Shown one piece after another: positions 1-8,648 of a stretch of DNA of 17,236 nt. The DNA comes from Gammaproteobacteria bacterium UBA2810 (GTDB lineage: Bacteria; Pseudomonadota; Gammaproteobacteria; Enterobacterales; Succinivibrionaceae). The notes beneath the pieces were generated by a model, which did not search any database, was not told the DNA's origin, and saw only the letters and a list, made by a program, of their open reading frames with translations. The translations under genes and the position numbers were made by a program. The stretch lies in the NCBI GenBank assembly GCA_002351705.1, contig DEHC01000066.1:443-17678 (forward strand). The letters run 5' to 3'. How positions within the stretch are numbered: position 1 is the stretch's first letter; the number at the start of each line of letters is the position of its first letter.

Positions 1-122
1 GCCGAGTTGATCCTCTTGCCGGTCGAGAGCTTCTCATAGCTGCCGGTAAGCTTGCTGGTCGCCTTCGCGAGGGCGTTCTGGGCCCGGAGCGAGGAGGTAT
101 TGGTATTTACATAAAGTGCCAT
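1..122 (-). CDS. fliC: Flagellin, N-terminal 40 codons only (runs off the left edge)
   Basis: Reading leftward from an ATG at 120-122 gives a typical bacterial flagellin N-terminus: it begins MALYVNTNTSSL, continues through RAQNAL, and reaches LSTGKRINSA at the window edge. This conserved D0/D1 segment forms the inner helix of the filament and carries the export region. Only about 40 of the several hundred expected residues are visible, so the rest of the gene, including the variable domain, cannot be judged. The start is fixed by the universal N-terminal motif. No Shine-Dalgarno sequence lies at normal distance upstream, because an insertion sequence begins two bases before the start codon; the likely original ribosome binding site is at 2158-2162 beyond the element. 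Translation from this copy is therefore probably abolished or strongly reduced (inference). Whether other flagellin genes exist in the genome is not visible here. Confidence 0.88.
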   Translation of the reverse strand, partial: MALYVNTNTSSLRAQNALAKATSKLTGSYEKLSTGKRINS

Positions 123-124
123 AA
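122..124. repeat. Candidate 3-bp target duplication TAA, left copy (right copy 2148-2150)
   Basis: TAA abuts the left end of the element at 122-124 and recurs abutting the right end at 2148-2150. Collapsing the two copies recreates an intact junction between the flagellin start codon and its Shine-Dalgarno sequence. A three-base match has about a 1 in 64 chance of being accidental, so the support comes mainly from that reconstruction. Confidence 0.6.
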
Positions 125-148
125 GAAAGTGCGGACAAAATCCTGGAC
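124..148 (+). repeat. Left terminal inverted repeat of the insertion sequence
   Basis: This 25-base segment matches the reverse complement of 2124-2148 at 18 of 25 positions. The best-conserved parts are GCGGAC (131-136 region) and CTTGGAC/CCTGGAC at the inner end. The outermost base may belong to the target duplication rather than to the element. Confidence 0.75.
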
Positions 149-168
149 CGTAGGTCAGGAGTTCGCGT

Positions 169-2124
169 ATGTACTCACTCGAAGAAAGGGAAAAAGCAGT
201 AAAACTGTATATTCAGTATGGTCTGAAGGCTGCGAAGGTGATAAGGGAGCTTGGCTATCCCAACAGGCACGTGATAGTCAGGTGGTACCAAGAATACCAA
301 GCTAATCAAAAACTGCACGAGAAACGCAGAAGCACATCGAAGTATACTGCCGAGCAGAGAAAGGCTGCTGTGCAGTATTACCTGGAACACGGTGAAAGCT
401 ACATCAATACAGTCAGGAAACTTGGTTATCCCAGCCGTCAGCAATTAGCTCAATGGCTTGACGATGACGCACCTGAAGTCCGTCGGGATTGCGTTCACAT
501 AGGTTCTCATCCACATCAGCCTGAGAAGATAAAGGAGGAAGCAGTAGTAGCCTTTTGCTCACGCAAATGCAGTGCCAAAGAGATCGCACAACGCTATGGT
601 GTTAGTCGAGGGACACTGTATCAGTGGAAAAAGGAGCTTCTCCCTGATCAAGGTGAACATCTTATGAAGGCCAACATCAAGGAATCAAAGGATAATCAGG
701 CAGAGAATGCATCACTCATATCCACTGGTGCTCTCTGCAGCAAAGAGATTGCAACGGAGGCTGCCCAGTCAGGGAACAAGCCTGATACATGTTCTGACGC
801 CATCAGCAGTAAAGGAATGACGCCAGAGAATGCCACAGAGGATAAAGCCAGTCCATGCCCTGACGCTCCAGGCGATAAAGGAAGTACATCTGGAGATGCA
901 GAGAATGCATCACATGCCTGCCATGAGGCCAGCAGTGGCAAGGAGATGGCACCACAGAAGGCTCAGTCAGGGAGTGAGCCTGAGACATTGCCAGATGTCT
1001 CAAGCAACAATGCAGCAACAGAGGTCCAGACATCAGGCAAATCTAATGAATGCCTTGATCCACTCAGCGGACAGGCGATGACTGTAGAGGAAGCGAAGTC
1101 AGAGATTGAATTGCTGACAAAGAAAGTTGATGATCTTCGGAATCAGGCAGAAGACTTCCAAAAGCAGGTACACAAGCTGAGACTTGAGAAGGCGATTCTT
1201 GAAAAGACCGCAGAAATAATAAAAAAAGACGGCGGCATCAATCCGGAAGACCTCTCAAACCGAGAGAAGGCAATCGTGATTGATGCCGAGAAAAAAGATT
1301 ATTCACTGCATGAACTGCTTGTTGCCATGAAAATATCAAAGAGCAGCTATTTTTACCAGGAAAGCGCTTTCAAGAAGCCTGACAAGTACACTGCGGTAAG
1401 GAAGACTCTTGCCAGCATCTTCAATGATAATTATCAGTGCTACGGCTACAGACGCCTGTATTCTGAGGTCAGGAAGCAGGGGCTGTGCCTTTCAGAAAAA
1501 GTCATCCGCCGGCTTATGAAAGAAGAAGGCCTTCAGGTTAAATGCAAGAGAAGACGCAAGTACAGTTCCTACAAGGGAGAAATCTCACCTGAGGTACCCA
1601 ATCTGATCAAACGTAATTTTCATGCGGATAAACCGAACGAGAAGTGGCTTACTGATATTACAGAGTTTGCCATACCTGCCGGTAAGGTCTACCTGTCTCC
1701 CATAATCGACTGTTTTGATGGTGAACCGGTCTCATGGACTATCGGGACTTCACCGAGCGCGGATCTCGCAAAGAGAATGCTGGATGATGCAATCAAGACT
1801 CTCCCAGAAGGGGAGCATCCCATTGTTCATTCAGATCGTGGCTTTCATTACAGGTGTCCCAGATGGATTCAAAGGATGAACGAGGCAGGGCTGACCAGGT
1901 CTATGTCAAAGAAAGGCTGTTCTCCCGATAACTCTGCCTGTGAAGGGTTCTTTGGCAGGATCAAGGAAGAAATGTTCTACTATCGATCGTGGCAAGGGGT
2001 ATCAATCAACGAGTTCATCAAGTATGTGGATAAGTATCTTCATTGGTATGTGGAAAAAAGAAATAAAACTGTTCTTGGGGGACTCAGTCCGCTAGAATAC
2101 AGGAAAAAGCTAGGATTTATTTAG
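169..2124 (+). CDS. Single-frame IS3-type DDE transposase with triple HTH and long duplicated linker (651 aa)
   Basis: The protein catalyses strand transfer of the surrounding insertion sequence. Three helix-turn-helix units occupy about residues 2-45, 59-100 and 117-158; the first two resemble each other (both contain a LGYP[NS]R turn). Residues 165-305 form a Ser/Ala/Glu/Lys-rich linker containing a 66-residue in-register duplication. Residues 306-355 are a heptad-like coiled coil, as in IS3 OrfA. An HTH_21-like segment (about 415-480) precedes the rve integrase core, with catalytic D496 (in LTDITEF), D556 (in HSDRG) and E592 (in ACEGFFG); the last two are separated by exactly 35 residues, the DD(35)E spacing of IS3. 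Most IS3 members make this protein by -1 frameshifting between orfA and orfB; here it is one frame and 651 aa instead of about 380-420. AGGAG at 157-161 sits seven bases before the ATG. It appears intact. Confidence 0.93.
   Translation: MYSLEEREKAVKLYIQYGLKAAKVIRELGYPNRHVIVRWYQEYQANQKLHEKRRSTSKYTAEQRKAAVQYYLEHGESYINTVRKLGYPSRQQLAQWLDDDAPEVRRDCVHIGSHPHQPEKIKEEAVVAFCSRKCSAKEIAQRYGVSRGTLYQWKKELLPDQGEHLMKANIKESKDNQAENASLISTGALCSKEIATEAAQSGNKPDTCSDAISSKGMTPENATEDKASPCPDAPGDKGSTSGDAENASHACHEASSGKEMAPQKAQSGSEPETLPDVSSNNAATEVQTSGKSNECLDPLSGQAMTVEEAKSEIELLTKKVDDLRNQAEDFQKQVHKLRLEKAILEKTAEIIKKDGGINPEDLSNREKAIVIDAEKKDYSLHELLVAMKISKSSYFYQESAFKKPDKYTAVRKTLASIFNDNYQCYGYRRLYSEVRKQGLCLSEKVIRRLMKEEGLQVKCKRRRKYSSYKGEISPEVPNLIKRNFHADKPNEKWLTDITEFAIPAGKVYLSPIIDCFDGEPVSWTIGTSPSADLAKRMLDDAIKTLPEGEHPIVHSDRGFHYRCPRWIQRMNEAGLTRSMSKKGCSPDNSACEGFFGRIKEEMFYYRSWQGVSINEFIKYVDKYLHWYVEKRNKTVLGGLSPLEYRKKLGFI
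700..1095 (+). repeat. Diverged 198-bp tandem duplication inside the transposase gene
   Basis: A 16-base block starting GCAGAGAATGC occurs at 700-715 and again at 898-913, exactly 198 bases (66 codons) apart. At protein level the two copies (residues 178-243 and 244-309) align without gaps, sharing AENAS, KE and AQSG at the same offsets. Similarity then fades, so the duplication is old or evolves under little constraint. Confidence 0.7.
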
Positions 2125-2148
2125 TCCAAGAAAAAGTCCGCGCTCTCT
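2124..2148 (-). repeat. Right terminal inverted repeat of the insertion sequence
   Basis: This is the partner of the left repeat at 124-148. It begins on the last base of the transposase stop codon (TAG, 2122-2124), so coding sequence runs right up to the end of the element, a compact arrangement common in insertion sequences. Confidence 0.75.
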
Positions 2149-2157
2149 AATCTTTTT

Positions 2158-2162
2158 CTCCT
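2158..2162 (-). promoter_or_regulatory. Stranded Shine-Dalgarno of the flagellin gene
   Basis: On the minus strand this reads AGGAG. With the insertion sequence removed it would lie nine bases before the flagellin ATG, an ideal spacing. It now lies about 2.0 kb from that codon. Confidence 0.75.
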
Positions 2163-2266
2163 GAAACTGTTTTCAAAAGCCCGGCAGGGGCACTGCCCCC
2201 TTGTTTTTATTATTGTTGGCCCCGGGACATTCCCGTAGGTGCCGGACAAACCTTTTGTCATGTTTA

Positions 2267-2282
2267 TGGAAAAAGCGTGCCA
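2267..2282 (-). promoter_or_regulatory. Sigma-54-like (-24/-12) promoter, probably for the flagellin gene
   Basis: The minus strand reads TGGCACGCTTTTTCCA, against the RpoN consensus TGGCACG-N4-TTGC[AT]. The -24 half is perfect and the spacing exact; only the G of the -12 GC pair is replaced (TTCCA). Transcription would begin near 2256, giving an uninterrupted leader of about 110 bases before the insertion. Sigma-54 flagellin promoters are known in polarly flagellated gammaproteobacteria such as Vibrio flaA. The -12 mismatch and the absence of a mapped start keep this tentative. Confidence 0.5.
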
Positions 2283-2438
2283 TGCTGTGAAAAGCCTTAC
2301 TGGACGCGCTTTCCCGAAGCAACTGCCGTTCAGGCACAATCCCTGCACGGCAGAATTCCGGCGTAAAAGCGAAACTCCTGGCCGTGCCGGTTCATAAGCC
2401 GCGCTGGCGGCGGTTTTGTGTAAGAGAAGGCTCTGTTC

Positions 2439-2447
2439 TGATAAAAT
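2439..2447 (+). promoter_or_regulatory. Probable extended -10 promoter of the purD run
   Basis: TGATAAAAT forms an extended -10 (TG, one base, then TAAAAT). No good -35 lies 16-18 bases upstream, which extended -10 promoters can tolerate. Initiation near 2454 would give a leader of roughly 95 bases before purD. Confidence 0.4.
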
Positions 2448-2549
2448 TCAGGCAGCCGTTCCGGGCAGTACGGACAACAGACACTGCCCAACACAAAGAG
2501 GAGAGCGGAAGGTCCGCCGGGCACACCGGAGGATGCTGATGCGAAGCAC

Positions 2550-3850
<1,301 letters not shown>

Positions 3851-3851
<1 letters not shown>

Positions 3852-4672
3852 TGAGGCGCCTGATTGCCCTTGACCTCGACGGAACGCTTCTCACGAGCTC
3901 CCGGACCATAAGCCCGGAAACTGCTGAGGCGCTCCGCTTCCGCGAGGAGCAGGGAGACACTGTCGTGCTCGCGACCGGAAGGCCGGTCGAGGGGATCAGG
4001 CCGCAGATTGACTTTCTTGACCTTCCCGGGGAAATCCGTCCGGTAATCGCCTTCAACGGGGCCCTCACGAAGGACTTCGCGAGCGGGCGGGTTATCTCCA
4101 GGGAGACGCTCACCGGGAAAGACGCCCGGGAGCTCTATGACATTGGCGTGAAAGCCGGCTCCGGCATCCACGCCTTCTCGCTCCGGAGGAACCTCATAGA
4201 GCCCTCGTGGAATGAAGGCAACCCCTATACCGGAATTGAGATGAGCTACAACAGAATAAGCGCAGAGGCGGCTGATTTTCATAAAATCCCCGATGACGAG
4301 GAGTTTATGAAAGTCATGTTCGCGGCAAAGCCGGAAATCCTTGACGCCTTCGTGAAGACTCCTGAGGCAAAGGAGCTGATGGGGAGGTTCACAGTGCTCC
4401 GCTCCATGCCCTTCTTCCTGGAGTTCCTGAACCCCAGAGGGAGCAAGGGACAGTCCCTCATGCTGCTTGCGGACGATCTCGGGATCCCCCGGGAGGATAC
4501 CATCGCCTTCGGCGACGCGGGGAACGACACTGACATGCTTGAGGCGGCCGGAACCGGCATCGCCATGGCAAACGGAACTGATGACGCAAAGGCAGCAGCC
4601 GATTTTGTAACGCTTGACAACGATCATGACGGAATACCGGCGGCCCTAAGGAAACTCAATCTCTGGAACTGA
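3851..4672 (+). CDS. Cof-type HAD-IIB phosphatase (YidA-like)
   Basis: A cytoplasmic haloacid-dehalogenase hydrolase of the Cof/YidA group, which dephosphorylates sugar phosphates and similar small phosphate esters; the substrate cannot be read from sequence. HAD motif I is D8-x-D10-G-T, with nucleophile D8. Motif II lies in VLATGRP. Motif III is Lys199 in SKGQS. Motif IV is GDAGND (221-226), which binds Mg2+. The cap between motifs II and III is of the C2B type typical of this group, and 273 aa is the normal length. Its ATG overlaps the purD stop in TGATG, so it is probably translationally coupled to purD. The following gene begins one base after its stop. A link to purine intermediates is suggested only by position. 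Confidence 0.9.
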
Positions 4673-4673
4673 A

Positions 4674-6449
4674 ATGATCGACTTCATCAAAAGGGTGTTC
4701 GGGCTCATCGTCCCGTACTGGAAAACCAAATCCTCCATCCTCAGCTGGGTGCTGCTCATTTCCGTGCTCTTCCTCACCGCAGGCGTCGTGTACCTCAACA
4801 AGCTGTTCAACAACTGGTACAACGAGTTCTACAACACCATGCAGGCGGTCGATGAGTCAGGCTTCAAGCGCTGCCTCGTGAGCTTTGCCGTGCTGGCCTG
4901 CTTCTGGGTGGTCTCAAACTCCTGCAAGAGCCTCTTCACCCAGATCTTCGAAATCCGCTGGCGTCACTGGATGACAAGGTCATTCATGGCCCGCTGGCTC
5001 AGGAACGCGACCTTCTACCGCCAGCAGTTCGCGAAGACCCACTCGGACAACCCGGATCAGCGAATCTCCCAGGACCTTGACGAGTTCATCTCGCTCTCCA
5101 TCAGCCTGGTGTTCAGCATCGGGCAGAGCATCGCCATGCTCTTCACCTTCGTCTACACGCTATGGGAGCTCTCCTCAAGCACGTTCTTCGTCCTCCTCGC
5201 AGAATACGACTCGCTCCCTGAAGGAAACGCCGAGCTCATCAGCTTCGGGCAGGATCTGCTCGCGCACTCGCATCATCTGCCGGACGGCTACCTCGTCTAC
5301 CTGAGCATCGCCTACACGCTCATCGGCACGCTCCTCACCTTCATCATCGGGCGCCCGCTCATCCGGCTCAACTTCTACCAGCAGAAGCTCGAGGCTGACT
5401 TCCGTTTCGCGCTGATGAGGATCCGCGAGAACGCCGAGTCCATTGCCATCTACCACGGCAGCAGCGACGAGTGGCAGTATCTTGACGGCAGGTTCAAGAA
5501 GGTTGTCAACAACTTCGTCTCCCTCGTCACAAGAACCTTCGGTCTCAACTTCTTCGTCTTCGCCTACAACCAGACCGCGGTCATATTCCCGCTGATGATC
5601 GCGGCGCCGCTCTATTTCGCGAAGGTGATAACTCTGGGCATCTTCATGCAGATCTCGAACGCCTTCAGCCAGGTCCATGACTCGCTCTCGACGCTCATCT
5701 CGAACTTCACCGGCATCGCCCGCTGGAAGTCAGTCGTCGACCGACTCATAACCTATGAGAAGTCCATGGAGGAGGCCGAGAGGATAAGCTGCATCGATCC
5801 GGAGAAAGGCCAGGACAGCGAGCTTCATGTCTCGTTCTCCGAGATCACCTCACCCGCCGGCGCTGAGCTTCTGAGGGACACCTCCTTCACCATCGGAAGC
5901 GGCACCTCGCTCCTCGTGAGGGGCCCCTCCGGCTGCGGCAAGTCAACGCTCCTCCGCTCAATAGCCGGCATCTGGCCGTTTGCCAAAGGGCAGATCACCT
6001 ACCCTGCCGAGGGAGGCGTGCTGTTCCTCAGCCAGAAGCCCTATCTCCCTCTCGGGACAATAGCAGACATCGTCTCCTACCCCGGCGAGAAGAAGGCTGA
6101 CGCCGATGAGATCAGGAAGGTGCTTGAAGAGGTCGGCCTCCCTTCCCTCAAGGATCACCTCGATGATGATCAGATGTGGGGACAGGTCCTGAGCCTCGGC
6201 GAGCAGCAGCGCCTCGCCTTCGCCCGCGTGTTCGTCACGAGGCCGTCGGCGGTATTCCTTGACGAGGCGACATCCGCGCTTGACGAGGACAATGAGGAGA
6301 GGCTCTACTCCCTCCTCAAGGAGAAGCTCTCCGGCGCGGTAATCGTCAGCGTCGGGCACCGGAGCACCCTCCGGAAGTTCCACAACGCAACCCTCACCGC
6401 CGAGGGCAATGGAATATGGAAGCTTGAGCGGCAGCAGGGAAAAGCATAA
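4674..6449 (+). CDS. SbmA/BacA/YddA-like ABC transporter, fused membrane and ATPase domains
   Basis: An inner-membrane ABC half-transporter expected to work as a homodimer. The membrane domain (about residues 10-350) has hydrophobic helices and an EAA-like coupling segment, FRFALMRIRENAESIA, followed by a G-S-x-DEW stretch characteristic of ABC_membrane_2/SbmA_BacA proteins. The ATPase domain has Walker A GPSGCGKST (417-425), a signature LSLGEQQR (506-513) in place of canonical LSGGQ, Walker B AVFLDEA (526-532) and the switch histidine H562. At 591 aa it is close to E. coli YddA (561 aa). SbmA/BacA relatives import peptides, cobalamin-like molecules or modified antibiotics; the real substrate and even direction are unknown. 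It lies one base after the HAD gene and 22 bases before yjaG, within a coupled run. Confidence 0.88.
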   Translation: MIDFIKRVFGLIVPYWKTKSSILSWVLLISVLFLTAGVVYLNKLFNNWYNEFYNTMQAVDESGFKRCLVSFAVLACFWVVSNSCKSLFTQIFEIRWRHWMTRSFMARWLRNATFYRQQFAKTHSDNPDQRISQDLDEFISLSISLVFSIGQSIAMLFTFVYTLWELSSSTFFVLLAEYDSLPEGNAELISFGQDLLAHSHHLPDGYLVYLSIAYTLIGTLLTFIIGRPLIRLNFYQQKLEADFRFALMRIRENAESIAIYHGSSDEWQYLDGRFKKVVNNFVSLVTRTFGLNFFVFAYNQTAVIFPLMIAAPLYFAKVITLGIFMQISNAFSQVHDSLSTLISNFTGIARWKSVVDRLITYEKSMEEAERISCIDPEKGQDSELHVSFSEITSPAGAELLRDTSFTIGSGTSLLVRGPSGCGKSTLLRSIAGIWPFAKGQITYPAEGGVLFLSQKPYLPLGTIADIVSYPGEKKADADEIRKVLEEVGLPSLKDHLDDDQMWGQVLSLGEQQRLAFARVFVTRPSAVFLDEATSALDEDNEERLYSLLKEKLSGAVIVSVGHRSTLRKFHNATLTAEGNGIWKLERQQGKA

Positions 6450-6471
6450 GAGAATCTGGAGTGAAAGTCTG

Positions 6472-7056
6472 ATGGAATATCTCGGAAAGACAGCCTACCG
6501 CTGGCTCGGCAGGATGAGCCCGCTGCAGCAGTTCATGTTTGCCCTTGCTGTCGCAGGGCATGCGCTGCCGAACTTCGCCATGTATGCGGAGAACGCCGGC
6601 AGGGGGAAGCTCGCCGTGAGGCTCCGCGGCATTGCTGAGGCGATGTGGGATGATCTCGGCGGGAAAACCGATGACTTCGCGGATGAGGCAGAAAAAAGCC
6701 TCGCCGCGCTCAGGAAGGAAGTGACTGAGGACGGCTCTTTCGGCGCGGAGGCGGCCCTTAACGCGCTTGATCTCATGGAGAACGCGCTTGAGGCATCAAC
6801 CATGAGGTCCGTGAGCCCCGCCAGGGTCGCCTCTGACCTCTCGTTTGACATCATCGCCTCAGCCGAAGCGACGAGGAAGGGAGAGCCTCTCACGGATGAC
6901 GAGCTTGACGAAAGCGCGCTCGTCAACGCCGAGCGGGACTTCGAGGTCGATCTGATCCGCTTCATCCGGGAAAAGTCCGGAGGCCCCAAGCATGAGCGGC
7001 TCCGTGAGATGTCAGACGCTGACGGCGTATCGAACATCGGGATCTCCCTCGCATGA
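6472..7056 (+). CDS. yjaG: YjaG family protein (DUF416)
   Basis: A 194-aa cytoplasmic protein of unknown function, recognised by family hallmarks shared with E. coli YjaG: P-N-F/Y-A-M early in the protein (PNFAMYAENAG), a central helical region, and S-N-I-G-I close to the C-terminus (GVSNIGISLA). The ATG at 6472 is chosen because GGAG at 6458-6461 stands ten bases upstream and the resulting length matches the family (about 196 aa). A longer frame from 6409 would overlap the ABC gene by 41 bases and add residues with no family counterpart. The stop overlaps the lnt start in ATGA. In E. coli yjaG lies in the purHD-hupA neighbourhood, so linkage with purD appears conserved. No membrane segment or signal peptide is seen. 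Confidence 0.87.
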   Translation: MEYLGKTAYRWLGRMSPLQQFMFALAVAGHALPNFAMYAENAGRGKLAVRLRGIAEAMWDDLGGKTDDFADEAEKSLAALRKEVTEDGSFGAEAALNALDLMENALEASTMRSVSPARVASDLSFDIIASAEATRKGEPLTDDELDESALVNAERDFEVDLIRFIREKSGGPKHERLREMSDADGVSNIGISLA

Positions 7057-8648
7057 GAACAGGCATGCAGAAGGGAAGCATCGCAGATATTCCGAGAGCA
7101 GCTGCGGCGTTTGCCCTCGGCGCAGTCTCCGTCCTGGGTTTCGAGCCCTACGGTGCGGGGCTCGTGTTTCCCGCCGCGCTTTCGCTGCTCCTTGCCCTGA
7201 CTCTCACCTCGTCATCGGCATCCGGCGCCTTCCTTCTCACCTTTCTCTTCGCCTTCTCGATGAACTCGTTCGGCCTCTGGTGGATCCATGTCTCCATGAC
7301 CGAGTTCTCCGGAGTGCCGATGATCGCGGCAGTGCTCGCCATCATGTTCCTTGCCGCCTACCTCGCCCTCTACCCTGCCCTGGCCGCATATCTGAGCAGC
7401 AGGCTCTTCGGGAGGATGCGGGCCGTCAGGGCTCTCCTCGCGTTCCCCGCGCTCCTATTCTTCGCGAACCTCCTGATGGGCTGGGTCCTCACCGGCTTTC
7501 CCTGGCTCATGCCGGGCTACACACAGGAGAACCTGCCCTTTGCCGGCTTCGCGCCGCTTGTGGGCGAGAAAGGCATCACAGTCCTCCTCGCCTCGTCCGC
7601 AGGGGCCCTTGCCTGCTTCATCATCAATATCAGAAGAAGCCGCGCCTGGCTTTTCCTCCTCATTCCGGCATCGCTCACCATGGCAGGAGCCTCCCTCTCC
7701 GGGCACCTCTATACCGAGGAGCAGAAAGCGGTCAGGGCCGCGCTGATGCAGGGAAACATACCGCAGGCAATCAAATGGGATCCCGAGGAAATCGTTCCGA
7801 CCCTCCGGAACTACGAGCTCCTCTCGAAGCCCTATGTCATCCACCCCGGCACCGTTGATCTCGTGATCTGGCCGGAGTCAGCCGTCCCGGCGCTCGAGCA
7901 TATTCTGGGGCATTTCCTTGAGGAGCTCTCGAGGTTCATGAAGGACTCCAGGATAGGCTTCATCACCGGCTTCCAGCACTATGAGCCGGAGCCCGGGAGC
8001 GATGCGGGAGCGCCGGGCGGCCGCTATTACAACGGCGTCATGGGCATGGGCCTCATCGACAGCGAGGGAAAGACGGACTATACCGTAGGAAGCGGCAACC
8101 GCTACTACAAGCGCCATCTGGTGCCTGTCGGCGAGTTCGTGCCTTTCCCGGGGCTCCTCAGGAAAATGGGAAAGCTCTTCAACATGCCGATGTCGTCATT
8201 CACGAGAGGCGACGAGATCCAGCCGAACTTCGTGGCCCACGGGCTCAAAGTCGCAACGGCGATCTGCTATGAGATTGCCTTTCCGGAGGAGATGAGAGTC
8301 AATATCCACGATGACACGGACTTCATCCTCACGGTGAGCAATGACTCCTGGTTCGGGCAATCCGACGGCCCGGTGCAGCACCTCACCATCGCGAGGATGC
8401 GCGCGCTCGAGTTCCAGAAGCCGGTGCTCCGCGTGACAAACGGCGGGATAACAGCGGCATTCAGCGCGTACGGTGACGAGCTCGGCAGAATCGGGCTTGA
8501 TACCCGCGGGGTGCTCGAGGTCTCGTTCCGTCCGGCAAGGGGCTCTACTCCGTACCTCAGGTTCGGCGACTGGCCTGTCACCATCCTCTCCCTTGCGGCC
8601 CTTGCCTTCGCGCTCACCGCAAGGCGCCTCAGGGCAAAAAGAAAATAA
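7053..8648 (+). CDS. lnt: Apolipoprotein N-acyltransferase
   Basis: This inner-membrane enzyme transfers a third acyl chain from phospholipid to the N-terminal cysteine of lipoproteins, the last maturation step before Lol sorting. The 531 residues contain several hydrophobic helices in the first ~210, then a periplasmic nitrilase-like domain, then a final helix near 508-523 with a basic tail. The catalytic triad is visible: E275 in IWPESAVP, K353 in YYKRHLVP and C405 in ATAICYE. The GEFVPF loop after the lysine is also typical. The ATG overlaps the yjaG stop (ATGA), implying coupled translation; an internal ATG at codon 5 is possible. E. coli lnt lies next to corC/ybeX, so this location is different. 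It is the last gene of the run and is followed by a structured terminator. Confidence 0.96.
   Translation: MRTGMQKGSIADIPRAAAAFALGAVSVLGFEPYGAGLVFPAALSLLLALTLTSSSASGAFLLTFLFAFSMNSFGLWWIHVSMTEFSGVPMIAAVLAIMFLAAYLALYPALAAYLSSRLFGRMRAVRALLAFPALLFFANLLMGWVLTGFPWLMPGYTQENLPFAGFAPLVGEKGITVLLASSAGALACFIINIRRSRAWLFLLIPASLTMAGASLSGHLYTEEQKAVRAALMQGNIPQAIKWDPEEIVPTLRNYELLSKPYVIHPGTVDLVIWPESAVPALEHILGHFLEELSRFMKDSRIGFITGFQHYEPEPGSDAGAPGGRYYNGVMGMGLIDSEGKTDYTVGSGNRYYKRHLVPVGEFVPFPGLLRKMGKLFNMPMSSFTRGDEIQPNFVAHGLKVATAICYEIAFPEEMRVNIHDDTDFILTVSNDSWFGQSDGPVQHLTIARMRALEFQKPVLRVTNGGITAAFSAYGDELGRIGLDTRGVLEVSFRPARGSTPYLRFGDWPVTILSLAALAFALTARRLRAKRK

Larger units (their letters stand above)
125..2147 (+). mobile_element. 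IS3-family-like insertion sequence, about 2.0 kb
   Basis: One transposase gene fills the element. It is bounded by imperfect terminal inverted repeats at about 124-148 and 2124-2148: 18 of 25 positions match, sharing the blocks GCGGAC and TGGAC. A 3-bp direct repeat, TAA, flanks these ends (122-124 and 2148-2150), in the size range known for IS3-family target duplications. Removing the element and one TAA restores a flagellin start codon with an AGGAG nine bases upstream, which supports these boundaries. The ends lack the TG...CA termini common in IS3 members, and a 3-bp match can occur by chance, so each boundary may be off by one to a few bases. At about 2 kb it is longer than most IS3 elements (roughly 1.2-1.6 kb) because of the long transposase linker. 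Confidence 0.82.
2151..2549. other. Non-coding region: original flagellin control region and purD upstream region
   Basis: About 400 bp without a credible gene. Before the insertion this was the divergent spacer between leftward flagellin and rightward purD. It holds a leftward Shine-Dalgarno (2158-2162), a sigma-54-like promoter (2267-2282), two short palindromes (2224-2234 and 2245-2259), and two small GC-rich hairpins. One hairpin is GGCAG/CTGCC at 2183-2197, followed by a T-rich stretch; the other is GCCGC/GCGGC at 2398-2411, followed by GGTTTTG. A rightward extended -10 lies at 2439-2447. Open frames here lack recognisable protein character. Confidence 0.6.

Noticed and set aside
1080..1260. 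Possible programmed frameshift site in the transposase between coiled coil and integrase part
   Set aside because: The A-rich run near 1221-1228 looks slippery, but the reading frame is already continuous through it, so a shift is not needed to make the full protein.
6409..6471. Upstream start for yjaG at 6409
   Set aside because: It would overlap the ABC gene by 41 bases and add residues absent from the family; the 6472 start has a Shine-Dalgarno and gives the family length.
6992..7858. 288-aa rightward open frame overlapping yjaG and lnt
   Set aside because: It is out of frame with both well-supported genes, Arg/Pro/His-rich in composition, and has no domain.
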